Positions 1-8,736 are shown, counted from the stretch's first letter. The stretch is DNA of 53,333 nucleotides from Clostridiales bacterium (GCA_004553625.1 SFKX01000021.1:1-53333); one strand, 5' to 3'. Translations and numbers: made by a program. Notes: generated from the letters alone by a model not told the origin.

Positions 1-1
1 C

Positions 2-112
2 AGCTACAAGCCCTACATCATCGCCGCGATGATCTTCCTCGCCAAGAGCAAGGACCCCGCCGCCGCCCTCAAGGCCCTCGAGGACCGCGCCCAGAAGCGT
101 AAGTTCTGCTGA
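2..112 (+). CDS. C-terminal end of an unidentified protein (5' partial)
   Basis: The window opens inside a plus-strand reading frame that ends in TGA at 110-112 and gives the last 36 residues (SYKPYIIAAMIFLAKSKD... ending KRKFC). The composition is lysine- and alanine-rich with a hydrophobic patch, and the GC-rich third positions match the neighbours, so it is a real gene end. Too little remains to name a family. It lies 90 nt upstream of the permease gene on the same strand and may share its transcript. Confidence 0.5.
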   Translation, partial: SYKPYIIAAMIFLAKSKDPAAALKALEDRAQKRKFC

Positions 113-148
113 CAGCGACAGGACGAGCTTATAGATAAACCAAAATGC

Positions 149-175
149 CCCTGCCCTCCGTCACGGAGGGCAGGG
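149..175 (+). other. Intergenic perfect hairpin upstream of the permease gene
   Basis: Positions 149-160 pair perfectly with 164-175 (CCCTGCCCTCCG / CGGAGGGCAGGG, 3-nt loop). No T-run follows on either strand, so a simple intrinsic terminator is unlikely. It sits between the upstream gene end and the ribosome binding site (GGAGGA, 190-195) of the permease and could be a processing or attenuation structure. Confidence 0.45.
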
Positions 176-202
176 AGCCCCGCTGAATCGGAGGAGCAAT
201 CA

Positions 203-1597
203 ATGGACGAAAAGAAACTCAGCGGCCGTGAGCTGCTGTTCACCACTCACGGCATACCTCCCATGGGCGCTTCGCTGTCCCTGGCCTTCCAGCACCTCGT
301 GGCCATGATAGTCGGCTGCGTCACCCCTGCAATCATAGTTGCCAATGCGGCCGGCCTCGATATGCGCGACCGCGTCATACTCATTCAGGCCTCGCTCGTC
401 GTCTCGGCGATCTCGACCTTTTTGCAGATATTCCCGATAGGGGGCAAAAAAGGCGGATTCCGTTTCGGCTCGGGGCTTCCTGTAATTATAGGCGTCAGCT
501 TTGCGTATGTCCCGAGTATGCAGGCCATAGCCGGAGTCGGCGGACACATCGGTGTTGCGAACATTGCGGGAGCGATGCTGGTCGGCGGTGCTGTTGCGCT
601 CATCGTCGGTCTCTTTCTCAAGAAGATACGCAAGTTCTTCCCGCCGATAATCACCGGCACCGTGGTCTTTACCATAGGCCTGTCGCTCTATCCCACAGCC
701 ATCAACTACATGGCCGGCGGCACCTCCAACACCTATGAGCTCATAGTCGAGACCAAGGGCCTCACCGAGGCGCTGGTCTACGGCTCCTGGCAGAACTGGG
801 TGGTCGCGCTGCTGACCCTCGCCATGGTCGTGTTCCTGAGCAACTACACCAAGGGCATCACAAAGCTCGCGGCGACGCTCTTCGGCATGATCTTCGGCTA
901 CATAGTCGCCCTCTGCTTCGGCATGGTGGACTTTTCCGGGCTTTCCAGCTCCGGCTGGTTCGAGGCCCCGCACCTCGTCCCCTTCGGCATGAACTTTGAC
1001 GTCGCGGCCTGTATAGCTCTCGGTCTGCTCTTCGCCGTTAACTCCGTGCAGGCGATAGGCGACTTCACCTCCACGACCGTCGGCGGCATGGACAGGGAGC
1101 CGACGGACAATGAGCTCCAGGGCGGCATCCTCTGCTACGGCGTTACAAACATGCTCGGCAGCTTCTTCGGCGGCCTGCCCACCGCGACCTATTCGCAGAA
1201 CGTGGGCATCGTCTCGACGAACAAGGTCATAAACCGCTTCGTCTTTGCGCTGGCGGCGGGCTTCATGCTGCTGGCCGGCCTCATCCCGAAGTTCTCCGGC
1301 CTGCTGACCACGATCCCGCAGTGCGTCCTGGGCGGCGCGACGGTCTCCGTGTTCTCGACCATCGCCATGACCGGCATGAGACTCATCACCTCCAAGGGCC
1401 TCAGCCCGCGCACCGTCACCGTCGTCGGCCTCTCCGTGGCCCTCGGCGTCGGCGTCTGGCAGGCGGCGGACTCCATCGGACAGTTCCCCGAGACCTTCAC
1501 CATGGTCTTTGGCAAGTCCCCGGTCGTCGTCGCCACCATCGTGGCCCTCGTCCTCCACAACATCATCCCCAAGGACAAGGATTCCCTCGCTGACTGA
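203..1597 (+). CDS. NCS2-family nucleobase (xanthine/uracil type) permease
   Basis: 464 residues, the normal size for the nucleobase:cation symporter-2 (NAT) family of inner-membrane importers for xanthine, urate or uracil. The N-terminus (THGIPPMGASLSLAFQHLVAM) has the family's substrate-site QH pair. Many hydrophobic helices follow, with the NAT signature QNVGIV near residue 332. ATG is preceded by GGAGGA at a normal distance. Substrate cannot be fixed from sequence; the lack of a uracil-pathway gene nearby leaves purine or pyrimidine open. The gene ends 12 nt before a strong bidirectional terminator. Confidence 0.9.
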   Translation: MDEKKLSGRELLFTTHGIPPMGASLSLAFQHLVAMIVGCVTPAIIVANAAGLDMRDRVILIQASLVVSAISTFLQIFPIGGKKGGFRFGSGLPVIIGVSFAYVPSMQAIAGVGGHIGVANIAGAMLVGGAVALIVGLFLKKIRKFFPPIITGTVVFTIGLSLYPTAINYMAGGTSNTYELIVETKGLTEALVYGSWQNWVVALLTLAMVVFLSNYTKGITKLAATLFGMIFGYIVALCFGMVDFSGLSSSGWFEAPHLVPFGMNFDVAACIALGLLFAVNSVQAIGDFTSTTVGGMDREPTDNELQGGILCYGVTNMLGSFFGGLPTATYSQNVGIVSTNKVINRFVFALAAGFMLLAGLIPKFSGLLTTIPQCVLGGATVSVFSTIAMTGMRLITSKGLSPRTVTVVGLSVALGVGVWQAADSIGQFPETFTMVFGKSPVVVATIVALVLHNIIPKDKDSLAD

Positions 1598-1608
1598 GCG
1601 CAATAGAG

Positions 1609-1643
1609 AAAAAGCCCGTTCCCGGTGAGGGAACGGGCTTTTT
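1609..1643. terminator. Bidirectional intrinsic terminator
   Basis: A perfect 15-bp inverted repeat (A5-GCCCGTTCCC / GGGAACGGGC-T5) with a 5-nt loop lies between two convergent genes. It ends in T5 on both strands, so it serves the permease (plus) and the ABC importer gene (minus), whose stop codon is at 1648-1650. Confidence 0.93.
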
Positions 1644-1647
1644 GCGT

Positions 1648-4326
1648 TCAGAGGTAGACGTTCAGGTCGTTTTTGCCGTTTTCGTATGAAAATTCGTATT
1701 TCGGGCAGTAGGCGCGGAGCAGCTTGACGGAGAGCTCCTCGCCCTCCTCGAGCGGGTCAAAGCGCTCGCCGGGCCAGACGAAGCGCATACGGAGCTTGCC
1801 GCTCTCCTCGGAATACTCGGCGGCGACGCTGATCTCGAATTTTTCGCCGCAGCGCGGGATGATGTTCGTGGCGCAGATCTCCTCGAAGGCGCGGCGGATG
1901 TTGTCCTGCTGGCGGCGGGGGAGAAGGCGCTTTTCCGCAAACTGCTGCAGCGCCTCGGTGCAGGCGATGAAGTCGAAGTCCGGGCTCGTTATCGTGAATT
2001 GCAGCACCTTGAGCCGCTGGACGAAGGCGCGCGTCCTGTCCCGCTTCGGGCGTTCGAAGATCTCCTCGGGCGCGCCCTCTTCGTAGATGACGCCCTGGTC
2101 CATATAGAAAACGCGGGATGATACGTCGCGCGCGAAGCGCATCTCGTGCGTGACTATCATCATAGTCAGGCCCCGCGCGGCCAGGCCGCGGATGACGGCC
2201 AGGACCTCGCCCACCATGGTGGGGTCCAGGGCGCTGGTGGGCTCGTCGAAGAGGACAATCTCCGGCTCCATTGCCAGGGCGCGGGCTATGGCCACGCGCT
2301 GCTGCTGGCCGCCGGAGAGCTCGTCCGGGTAGCTGAGCGCCTTTTCGGCCATGCCGACGCTCTTGAGCAGGCGCATGCCGTTCTCATATGCGGCCTGCCT
2401 CGGCCGCTTGTTGACCAGGACCGGCGCAAGCATGAGGTTTTCTATGACGGTCAGGTGTCCGAAGAGGTTGAACTGCTGGAATACCATGCCCATCCTGCGC
2501 CTGATGCCGCAGAGGTCGGCGCGTTTTGCGCATATGTCCTGGCCGAGGACCGTGATCCTGCCCTCCGTCGGCGTTTCGAGCCGGTTGAGGCAGCGCAGGA
2601 GCGTGGACTTGCCGGTGCCGGAGGGGCCGATTATGGTTATCACCTCGCCCCTTGATATGGAGGCGTTGACGTCGGTAAGCGGCGTGGCGTTGGGATAGGC
2701 TTTCTTGAGGTGTTCGATCCTTATGAGCTCGCCGGGGCCGAGGCCGCTTATCCCGATCTCCGGCGCTTCGGAGATCGGGGCCTCGACAACGCCCTTGGGC
2801 AGACGCCTGGGCCGGCGGTGCGGGTCTGTTTTCAGCTCCAGCTTGCCTATGAGCGTGACGACGCTCACGGAGATGAGGAAGTAGATGACGGCTGTTGCGA
2901 TGAGGGGGAAGAAGGCCTCGAAGGTGCGGCTGCGTATGAGGTCGCCGGCGCGGGTGAGGTCCACGATGGATATGTAGCCGACGATGGAGGTCATTTTTAT
3001 CATGGAGACGAGCTCGCTCTTGTAGATGGGGAGGACGTGCCGGACGGCCTGGGGCAGGACGACGCGGAAGAAGCCCGCTGCCTTGGTTAGGCCCAGGGCG
3101 TGGGCGGCCTCCCACTGGCCGCGGCTTACGGCGCCTATGCCCGCATTCAGCGTCCCCGCCACGGCGACGGAGAACATCACGGAAAAGGAGATGACCGCCA
3201 CGGCCACGGGCGCCACCTCCGTCGAGGCAAAGACGACGAAGTTCACGATGAGCAGCACGACCATGCTGGGTATGCCGTCCATGAGCTTGCAGAACACCCC
3301 CGCAATGGCCGAAAAGCTCCGCTTCCGGCTGCGAAGCACCAGGCAGAGTCCGAAGCCGAGCAGTGTGCCGAAGAGTCCGGTCAGGGCGGAGACTTCCAGC
3401 GTCACGCCGAGGCCATTCAGGATCATGAGCCAGCGGCCCTCGCGTATGAAGGTTTTTTCAAAGCCTTCGACGAGTTCATCAAAGAAGCCCGACTCCGAGA
3501 CCGCGCCGGTGTTGCGGATGACCATGACCGTCTCAACGACCATGTACGGCTCGGAGAAGTCCATAGCCTCGCGGCGCTCGGGCGTCTCGAAGAGGTTGGA
3601 CATGACGTAATCCACCTTGCCGGAGGCGCAGGCGGGTATGAGTCCGTTCCAGTCATAGACCTCCACGACGAGCTTGGCGTTGCACCAGCAGGCAAAGCGC
3701 TGCATGAGCTCAATGTCGTATCCGGTGAGCTGGTTGTCCATATAGAAGGTGAAGGGCTCCATGAGCCCGGTGGTGCCGATCCTGATGGTCAGCTCGGGCT
3801 CTTCGGCGGCGGGGATGTCGGGCATGGTGTAGTCGTGCTCGAGCTCCCAGCGGCGGGCCATATCGTCCAGGGTGCCGTCAGCCTGGGCGTCTCTGATAAA
3901 GGCATTTATGAGCGAGGCGGCGTCCGGGATGGAGGAGGCGGGACTGATGCCGACGGCGATGCTGCCTCCGACTCCCACGACGCCGTCCGGGTGGAGCATG
4001 ACCTTGTCGTCCTGGCCCTCGACGGAGCTCTCGAACGAGGCGCGGTTCATGGCAAAGGCAGTGGCCCGGCCGGAGCTGACGGCGAGCAGGCCGTCCGTCG
4101 CGCTGTTAACATAGACGTATTGCGCGTCCGGGTATTCGAGCCTGGCGTCTGTCTCCGTAGTGGTGCCGGCCTCGACGGCGATGACGGCGGAGGACAGGTG
4201 CAGGTCGGGAGCGCCGCCTTCCTCAGCCGTGTCCGAGCCGGAGCCGCAGCCCGGCAGAGCCGTCAGCAACGCGCAGAGCGCGAGGATGGCGAATAGCTTT
4301 TTTCCCCGTCTGTTACAGGCTCTCAC
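1648..4326 (-). CDS. Single-chain amino-acid ABC importer: permuted binding protein + permease + ATPase + HATPase-like tail
   Basis: 892 residues. A lipoprotein signal ends at a lipobox (LPGC, Cys27). Residues about 38-170 resemble the second half of a family-3 solute-binding protein and about 175-285 the first half (LTIRIGTTG, GYDIELMQRFA, PERREAMDFSEPY), so the lobes appear in permuted order. A His/Gln-type permease follows (about 290-510, EAA-like loop EAAHALGLTKAAGFFRVVLP). Residues 534-773 are a GlnQ/HisP ATPase with Walker A GPSGTGKST, LSGGQ, FDEP and H-switch. Residues 774-892 resemble an HATPase/anti-sigma fold (FEEICATNII). Frame and domain order are seen; the amino-acid substrate is inferred from family. 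I chose GTG 4326, preceded by AGAGGTGG, because an ATG at 4353 overlaps the predicted -10 box. Confidence 0.85.
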   Translation of the reverse strand: MRACNRRGKKLFAILALCALLTALPGCGSGSDTAEEGGAPDLHLSSAVIAVEAGTTTETDARLEYPDAQYVYVNSATDGLLAVSSGRATAFAMNRASFESSVEGQDDKVMLHPDGVVGVGGSIAVGISPASSIPDAASLINAFIRDAQADGTLDDMARRWELEHDYTMPDIPAAEEPELTIRIGTTGLMEPFTFYMDNQLTGYDIELMQRFACWCNAKLVVEVYDWNGLIPACASGKVDYVMSNLFETPERREAMDFSEPYMVVETVMVIRNTGAVSESGFFDELVEGFEKTFIREGRWLMILNGLGVTLEVSALTGLFGTLLGFGLCLVLRSRKRSFSAIAGVFCKLMDGIPSMVVLLIVNFVVFASTEVAPVAVAVISFSVMFSVAVAGTLNAGIGAVSRGQWEAAHALGLTKAAGFFRVVLPQAVRHVLPIYKSELVSMIKMTSIVGYISIVDLTRAGDLIRSRTFEAFFPLIATAVIYFLISVSVVTLIGKLELKTDPHRRPRRLPKGVVEAPISEAPEIGISGLGPGELIRIEHLKKAYPNATPLTDVNASISRGEVITIIGPSGTGKSTLLRCLNRLETPTEGRITVLGQDICAKRADLCGIRRRMGMVFQQFNLFGHLTVIENLMLAPVLVNKRPRQAAYENGMRLLKSVGMAEKALSYPDELSGGQQQRVAIARALAMEPEIVLFDEPTSALDPTMVGEVLAVIRGLAARGLTMMIVTHEMRFARDVSSRVFYMDQGVIYEEGAPEEIFERPKRDRTRAFVQRLKVLQFTITSPDFDFIACTEALQQFAEKRLLPRRQQDNIRRAFEEICATNIIPRCGEKFEISVAAEYSEESGKLRMRFVWPGERFDPLEEGEELSVKLLRAYCPKYEFSYENGKNDLNVYL

Positions 4327-4348
4327 TGTACCACCTCTTTCCACAACA

Positions 4349-4377
4349 ATCATATAAGCAGCCGAGGTCCGCGTCAA
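4349..4377 (-). promoter_or_regulatory. Promoter of the single-chain ABC importer
   Basis: On the minus strand TTGACG (4377-4372) and TATGAT (4354-4349) are separated by 17 nt. Transcription would start near 4342, which supports GTG 4326 as the start codon and excludes ATG 4353. Confidence 0.7.
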
Positions 4378-4399
4378 GGACAAGTTGAGCCTGGGGGGG

Positions 4400-4428
4400 T
4401 TGTGCGGCGGAAATTGTTGTGGTAGAAT
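4400..4428 (+). promoter_or_regulatory. Promoter of pcrA, very close to the start codon
   Basis: TTGTGC (4400-4405), a 17-nt spacer and TAGAAT (4423-4428). The start ATG is at 4438, so a transcript starting 6-8 nt after the -10 box would carry almost no leader. Confidence 0.6.
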
Positions 4429-4437
4429 GGTCGGGCT

Positions 4438-6825
4438 ATGAGAAACGATTTTGAAAGACGCTATATCGCAGCGCGAAGGCGGATAATAGAGGCCGACTTT
4501 GCGCAGCTCAATTCGATGCAGAGGGAGGCCGTGCTTGCCACGGAAGGCCCTCTGCTGGTTCTTGCTGGGGCCGGGAGCGGCAAGACCACGGTGCTCATAA
4601 ACCGCATCGCCAACCTGCTCAAATACGGACGCGCCTCGGATACGGACGAGGTGCCGGAGAGCGCGACGGAGGCGGAGCTTGCGGTGCTTGAGGCCGGGCC
4701 TTCTGAGGAGGCGAAGCGCCTCGCCGCATATGAGCCCGTGGAGCCCTGGCGCATCATCGCCATCACCTTCACGAACAAGGCCGCGGACGAGCTGAAGTCC
4801 CGCCTGGAGCGCATGCTCGGCGAGCGCGCGAACGACATCTGGGCCAGGACCTTCCACTCCGCCTGCGTGCGCATACTCCGGCGCGACGCGGACAAACTAG
4901 GCTACCCGAAGGACTTCACGATCTACGACACCTCAGACAGGCTCTCGGTCATGAAGTCCATCATCCGGGAGATGGACCTGGACGACAAGGTCTATCCGCC
5001 GAAGTCCATCCTCGCCCGGCTGGACTCCGCCAGGGACGAGCTGCTCTCGCCGGAGGCCTTCGCTGCGAAGTACGGCAATTCGGCGGACCCGCGCCTGCGG
5101 AAGATATCGGATATCTACAAGACCTACGCCGCCAGGCTCTTTGCCGCCGGGGCCATGGACTTCGACGACCTGCTGTATAACACCGTCCGTCTCTTCCAGG
5201 AGCACCAGGACGTGCTGGAGCACTATCAGCGCCAGTTCAAATACGTCCTCATCGACGAGTATCAGGATACGAACAACCTGCAGTACATGCTCGCCTCGAT
5301 GCTGGCGGAGGGCTGGGGGAACATCTGCGTCGTGGGCGACGACGACCAGAGCATCTACAAGTTCCGCGGCGCGACGATCGAGAACATACTGAGCTTTGAA
5401 AAGCAATACAAGGGCTGCCGCACCATACGCCTCGAGCAGAACTACCGCAGTACCGGCCACATCCTCTCCGCGGCGAACGCGGTGATAGCGAACAACACGG
5501 AGCGCAAGGGCAAGACGCTCTGGACGAATTCCGGCGCGGGCGACAGGCTGACGCTCTACACCGCCCGCAACGAGGACGACGAGGCCCAGTTCGTCGCGGC
5601 GAAGATACTCGCGCACCGGGGCGAGGGCGGCAATTTCCGCGACTGCGCCGTGCTCTACCGGATGAACGCGCAGTCGAACAGGCTCGAGTTTGCCTTCAAG
5701 AAGAACGGCATACCCTACCGCGTCGTGGGCGGCATGAAGTTCTTCGACCGGGCGGAGATAAAGGACGTCCTGGCCTATCTCTGCGTTCTGCTCTCGCCCT
5801 CGGACGACCTGCGCCTGCGCAGGATAATAAACTCGCCCCCGCGCGGCATCGGAGCCAAGACGATAGAGACGGCGGCGGAGCTCGCCGCCCGGGAGGGGCG
5901 GAGCCTCTACGAGGTCATCTCCCGCGCGAACGAGTACGAGGAGCTGAAACGCTCCGCGGCGAAGCTCATCGGCTTCACGGATATGCTGGCGGAGCTGCGC
6001 GCCCTGAGCCAGACCCTGCCCGCGGACCAGCTCTACGACGCGGTGCTGGACAAGTCCGGCTACGTCCGAGCGCTGCAGGAAAAGGGCGGGGACGAATCCG
6101 CCGCCCGGCTCGAGAACGTGAACGAGCTCAAGACGAACATCCTGGGCTATATGAAAGAGACCGGCGACGGCTCCCTAGCCGGCTTCCTGGACGAGGTCGC
6201 GCTCTATACGGACATAGACAGCTACGACAAGGACTCGGACAGCGCCGTCATGATGACGATGCACAGCGCAAAGGGGCTGGAGTTCCCGGAGGTGTTCATC
6301 GTCGGCATGGAGGAGGGCCTCTTTCCCGGCGCGCGCTGCATAGGCGAGCCGGAGGAGATGGAAGAGGAACGCCGCCTTTGCTACGTTGCGCTCACGCGCG
6401 CGCGTGAGCGGCTGTACCTCAGCTGCGCTCGTCAGAGGATGATCTTCGGCCGCACCTCCATGAACCTGCCCTCCCGCTTCACGGAGGAGATACCGGAGGA
6501 GGACCTGGAAAAATCCGGCTTCGACCCCGCTCGCCAGGCGGAGCACCGCGAGCAGGGCGAGGGCCAGCGGTATATGGGCTTCGGAAAGCGCCGAGTCGCG
6601 CCGCCCGTACAGAGGCAGACGCCGGTCCAGGCGCCCGCGCCAGCCAAGAGCGCTCCGGCCTTCGGCCTGGGCGACAGGATAGTCCACCGCGCCTTCGGCC
6701 GGGGCGAGATCACCAAGCTCACCCCCATGGGCGGGGACGCGCTTATCGAGATAACCTTCGACGACGTGGGCGTGAAGCGGCTCATGCTCCGCGCCGCGTC
6801 GCAGCACATGAAAAAGGAAACGTGA
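4438..6825 (+). CDS. pcrA: ATP-dependent DNA helicase PcrA/UvrD
   Basis: 795 residues, superfamily 1A 3'-5' DNA helicase for repair and replication fork clearance. Walker A is AGAGSGKT at 43-50, Walker B/motif II is LIDEYQDTN near 270, and motif V/VI features include MTMHSAKGLEFP and YVALTRARERL. A C-terminal Tudor-like piece (GDRIVHRAFGRGEI) is typical of PcrA. The N-terminus RRRIIEADFAQLNSMQREAVL is the usual clostridial PcrA start, so ATG 4438 is kept although no Shine-Dalgarno is visible. It is followed after 9 nt by the EamA transporter gene. Confidence 0.95.
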   Translation: MRNDFERRYIAARRRIIEADFAQLNSMQREAVLATEGPLLVLAGAGSGKTTVLINRIANLLKYGRASDTDEVPESATEAELAVLEAGPSEEAKRLAAYEPVEPWRIIAITFTNKAADELKSRLERMLGERANDIWARTFHSACVRILRRDADKLGYPKDFTIYDTSDRLSVMKSIIREMDLDDKVYPPKSILARLDSARDELLSPEAFAAKYGNSADPRLRKISDIYKTYAARLFAAGAMDFDDLLYNTVRLFQEHQDVLEHYQRQFKYVLIDEYQDTNNLQYMLASMLAEGWGNICVVGDDDQSIYKFRGATIENILSFEKQYKGCRTIRLEQNYRSTGHILSAANAVIANNTERKGKTLWTNSGAGDRLTLYTARNEDDEAQFVAAKILAHRGEGGNFRDCAVLYRMNAQSNRLEFAFKKNGIPYRVVGGMKFFDRAEIKDVLAYLCVLLSPSDDLRLRRIINSPPRGIGAKTIETAAELAAREGRSLYEVISRANEYEELKRSAAKLIGFTDMLAELRALSQTLPADQLYDAVLDKSGYVRALQEKGGDESAARLENVNELKTNILGYMKETGDGSLAGFLDEVALYTDIDSYDKDSDSAVMMTMHSAKGLEFPEVFIVGMEEGLFPGARCIGEPEEMEEERRLCYVALTRARERLYLSCARQRMIFGRTSMNLPSRFTEEIPEEDLEKSGFDPARQAEHREQGEGQRYMGFGKRRVAPPVQRQTPVQAPAPAKSAPAFGLGDRIVHRAFGRGEITKLTPMGGDALIEITFDDVGVKRLMLRAASQHMKKET

Positions 6826-6834
6826 GATAATCAT

Positions 6835-7719
6835 ATGGCAAACACCCAAAACCCGCGGCTGGGCCGCCTGTCGCTCCTGGGCGCGACGCTCATCTGGGGC
6901 TCTTCGTTCATAATCCTCAAGTCCACGCTCAACTCGGTCCCCACGCTCTGGGTGCTGGCGTTCCGCTTCACCGGCGCGGCGCTGCTCATGGCGCTCATCG
7001 GTTGGAAGGAGCTGCGCAGCTTCAGCTCCGAATACCTCAGAAAGGGCCTCGGCCTCGGCGCGGCGCTCTTTACCGCCTACACGCTCCAGACCTTCGGCCT
7101 TGAATACACCACGCCGGGCAAAAACGCCTTCCTCACAGCAACTTACTGCGTCATCGTGCCGTTCATGTGGTGGTTCTTCACCAAGAAGCGGCCGGACAGA
7201 TACAACATCGCCGCGGCGCTCATCTGCATCTGCGGCATGGCGCTGGTGTCGCTGGACGGCAGCCTGAGCCTCGGCCTGGGCGACGGGCTCACCATCTGCT
7301 GCGGCTTCTTCTACGCGCTTCACATCATCCTCACGGCAAAGGCCGTCGAGGGCCGCAGCCCGGTGCTGCTGTCCATGGTCCAGTTTGCCGTGGCCGGTCT
7401 CCTGTGCTGGATAGCCGCGCCGTTCGTCTCGGCTTTCCCGCAGAATGTGCCGTCCTCGGCCTGGTGGTCCATCGCCTACCTCTGCTTCATGTGTACGGGC
7501 ATCTGCTTCCTGCTCCAGACCATCGGCCAGAAGCACACCTCGCCCCAGACCGCGTCCATCATCCTGACGCTCGAATCCGTGTTCGGGACGCTGCTGTCCA
7601 TCATCTTCTACCATGAACAGCTCAGCCTCAAGACCGCCATGGGCTTTGTCCTCATCTTTGCCGCCGTGCTGATATCCGAGACAAAGCTCAGCTTCCTCAA
7701 AGCCCGCGGCGCCGAGTAA
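6835..7719 (+). CDS. EamA/DMT-family transporter
   Basis: 294 residues with about ten hydrophobic helices in two repeats, the layout of drug/metabolite (EamA) exporters. Recognisable family stretches are LIWGSSFIILKSTL at the N-terminus, YTTPGKNAFLTATYCVIVP in the first repeat and LTLESVFGTLLS in the second. Substrate unknown; family members move amino acids, nucleosides or drugs across the inner membrane. It starts 9 nt after pcrA and is probably co-transcribed with it. An intrinsic terminator follows at 7737-7770. Confidence 0.88.
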   Translation: MANTQNPRLGRLSLLGATLIWGSSFIILKSTLNSVPTLWVLAFRFTGAALLMALIGWKELRSFSSEYLRKGLGLGAALFTAYTLQTFGLEYTTPGKNAFLTATYCVIVPFMWWFFTKKRPDRYNIAAALICICGMALVSLDGSLSLGLGDGLTICCGFFYALHIILTAKAVEGRSPVLLSMVQFAVAGLLCWIAAPFVSAFPQNVPSSAWWSIAYLCFMCTGICFLLQTIGQKHTSPQTASIILTLESVFGTLLSIIFYHEQLSLKTAMGFVLIFAAVLISETKLSFLKARGAE

Positions 7720-7725
7720 GCGAAA

Positions 7726-7735
7726 TTATGTAAAC
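7726..7735 (+). repeat. TTATGTAAAC decamer, copy 1
   Basis: Six nucleotides after the stop codon of the EamA transporter gene and just before its terminator. First of six exact copies in the chromosomal part of the window. Confidence 0.75.
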
Positions 7736-7736
7736 C

Positions 7737-7770
7737 ATCCTCCGCCCGAAAAAGGCGGAGGATATTTTTT
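7737..7770 (+). terminator. Intrinsic terminator after the EamA gene
   Basis: Perfect 10-bp stem ATCCTCCGCC / GGCGGAGGAT with a 7-nt loop, followed by ATTTTTT. Confidence 0.9.
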
Positions 7771-7782
7771 GTAAAAATTCGC

Positions 7783-7837
7783 AAGGTACCTTGACAATGG
7801 GGCAAAAGACTGCTATACTCAAATTACAAGGTACCTA
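7783..7837 (+). promoter_or_regulatory. MarR promoter flanked by two palindromic operator copies
   Basis: TTGACA (7791-7796), 17-nt spacer, TATACT (7814-7819). A perfect palindrome AAGGTACCTT at 7783-7792 overlaps the -35 box and a second copy AAGGTACCTA lies at 7828-7837 near the transcription start; centres are 45 bp apart. The arrangement fits autorepression by the MarR protein encoded next (inference). Confidence 0.75.
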
Positions 7838-7865
7838 ATGATATTGAGAATGGAGGCTTAGAGAT

Positions 7866-8669
7866 ATGACGGAGCATGAGTTTGAACGCGAGAACGGGGG
7901 GCGCTGTCCCGGCTGTCCGAGGCATTGCGAGCTGAGCGCTCCTGGCTGCCTGCGCGGCGAGGCCTATGCAGCAGGCGAACCCCACTCTGACGGCGATTTT
8001 CCAAATGAGCCCGAGCATAGTCCCCACCATAGTCTGTATAATGAATTGGAAATTAGGTCAAAGCCCCACCGCGGCCCTGGAACGCACCAGGGACCGGGAT
8101 GTGGACCCCGCCACGGTCCGAACGAGGGGACTGAGCCCCACCCCGGCCCTGAGCACGGACCGGGGCCAGGACGTGGCCCCCACCCCGGCCCTGGGCCGCA
8201 CCGCGGGGCGGGACCTGGCCCCCACCGCGGTCCTCACCGTGGGCCGAGACCGGAGCCGCCCGAGCCGGAGCCGGACAGGGACAGCCTGCTCGGCCTGATG
8301 CGCCGCTGCGGCCACTATCTGGCGCACCGGGCGGGGGCCGTGAGCAGCCGCGAGCGGATGCTGAGGCTACTGGCGGAGCGCGGCGAGATGCAGCAGAGCG
8401 ACCTTGTGTATCTGCTGGAGCTGCGCAGCGCCTCCGTCAGCGAGCAGCTGGGCAAGCTGGAGGCCCAGGGCCTGGTGGAGCGCCGCCGCAGCGAGGAGGA
8501 CAGGCGCGGCGTGACGATCGAACTGACGCAGGCCGGGCGTGAGCTGGCGGAATCCGCCGGGGCGCAGGCGGACATGTTCTCGGCGCTGAGCGGCGAGGAA
8601 CAGGAACAGCTGAGAGAGCTTTTGCAGCGGCTGCTGTCGTCCTGGGAGAGCGGCGCGGGCCGCGGCTGA
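7866..8669 (+). CDS. MarR-family regulator with Cys- and His/Gly/Pro-rich N-terminal extension
   Basis: 267 residues, nearly twice the usual MarR length. The C-terminal half (about 140-260) is a standard winged helix: SRERMLRLLAERGEMQQSDLV, then the recognition helix SASVSEQLGKLEAQGLV and the wing RRRSEEDRRGVTIELT. The first 135 residues are unusual: a cysteine cluster CPGCPRHC (residues 14-21) with more Cys to 28, then repeated HRGP/HPGP units. Cys and His richness suggests metal sensing, which is inference. GGAGG at 7852-7856 and ATG 7866 set the start. Twin AAGGTACCT operators upstream suggest autoregulation. The targets may include the LysR gene downstream. Confidence 0.85.
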   Translation: MTEHEFERENGGRCPGCPRHCELSAPGCLRGEAYAAGEPHSDGDFPNEPEHSPHHSLYNELEIRSKPHRGPGTHQGPGCGPRHGPNEGTEPHPGPEHGPGPGRGPHPGPGPHRGAGPGPHRGPHRGPRPEPPEPEPDRDSLLGLMRRCGHYLAHRAGAVSSRERMLRLLAERGEMQQSDLVYLLELRSASVSEQLGKLEAQGLVERRRSEEDRRGVTIELTQAGRELAESAGAQADMFSALSGEEQEQLRELLQRLLSSWESGAGRG

Positions 8670-8736
8670 GCTTGACTTCGGGCAGGCGCATCGGCTATCA
8701 TTGGGCCAGATTACAAAAGCGTAGGGGGCGGAGCGC

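Noticed and set aside
200..1603. 467-codon minus-strand open frame opposite the nucleobase permease
   Set aside because: Composition is that of an antisense shadow in GC-rich DNA (runs of Asp, Glu, Gly, Arg, His), with no start signal; the plus strand encodes a clear NCS2 permease.
3100..4296. 398-codon plus-strand open frame opposite the ABC importer
   Set aside because: Antisense shadow; the minus strand has a continuous chain of conserved transporter motifs and a good promoter.
6175..7614. 479-codon minus-strand open frame across pcrA and the EamA gene
   Set aside because: Covers two well-supported plus-strand genes and has shadow-type composition without any recognisable domain.
7726..7735. 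TTATGTAAAC as a DnaA box
   Set aside because: DnaA boxes read TTATNCACA; the shared TTAT start is not enough and the copies are scattered at gene ends.
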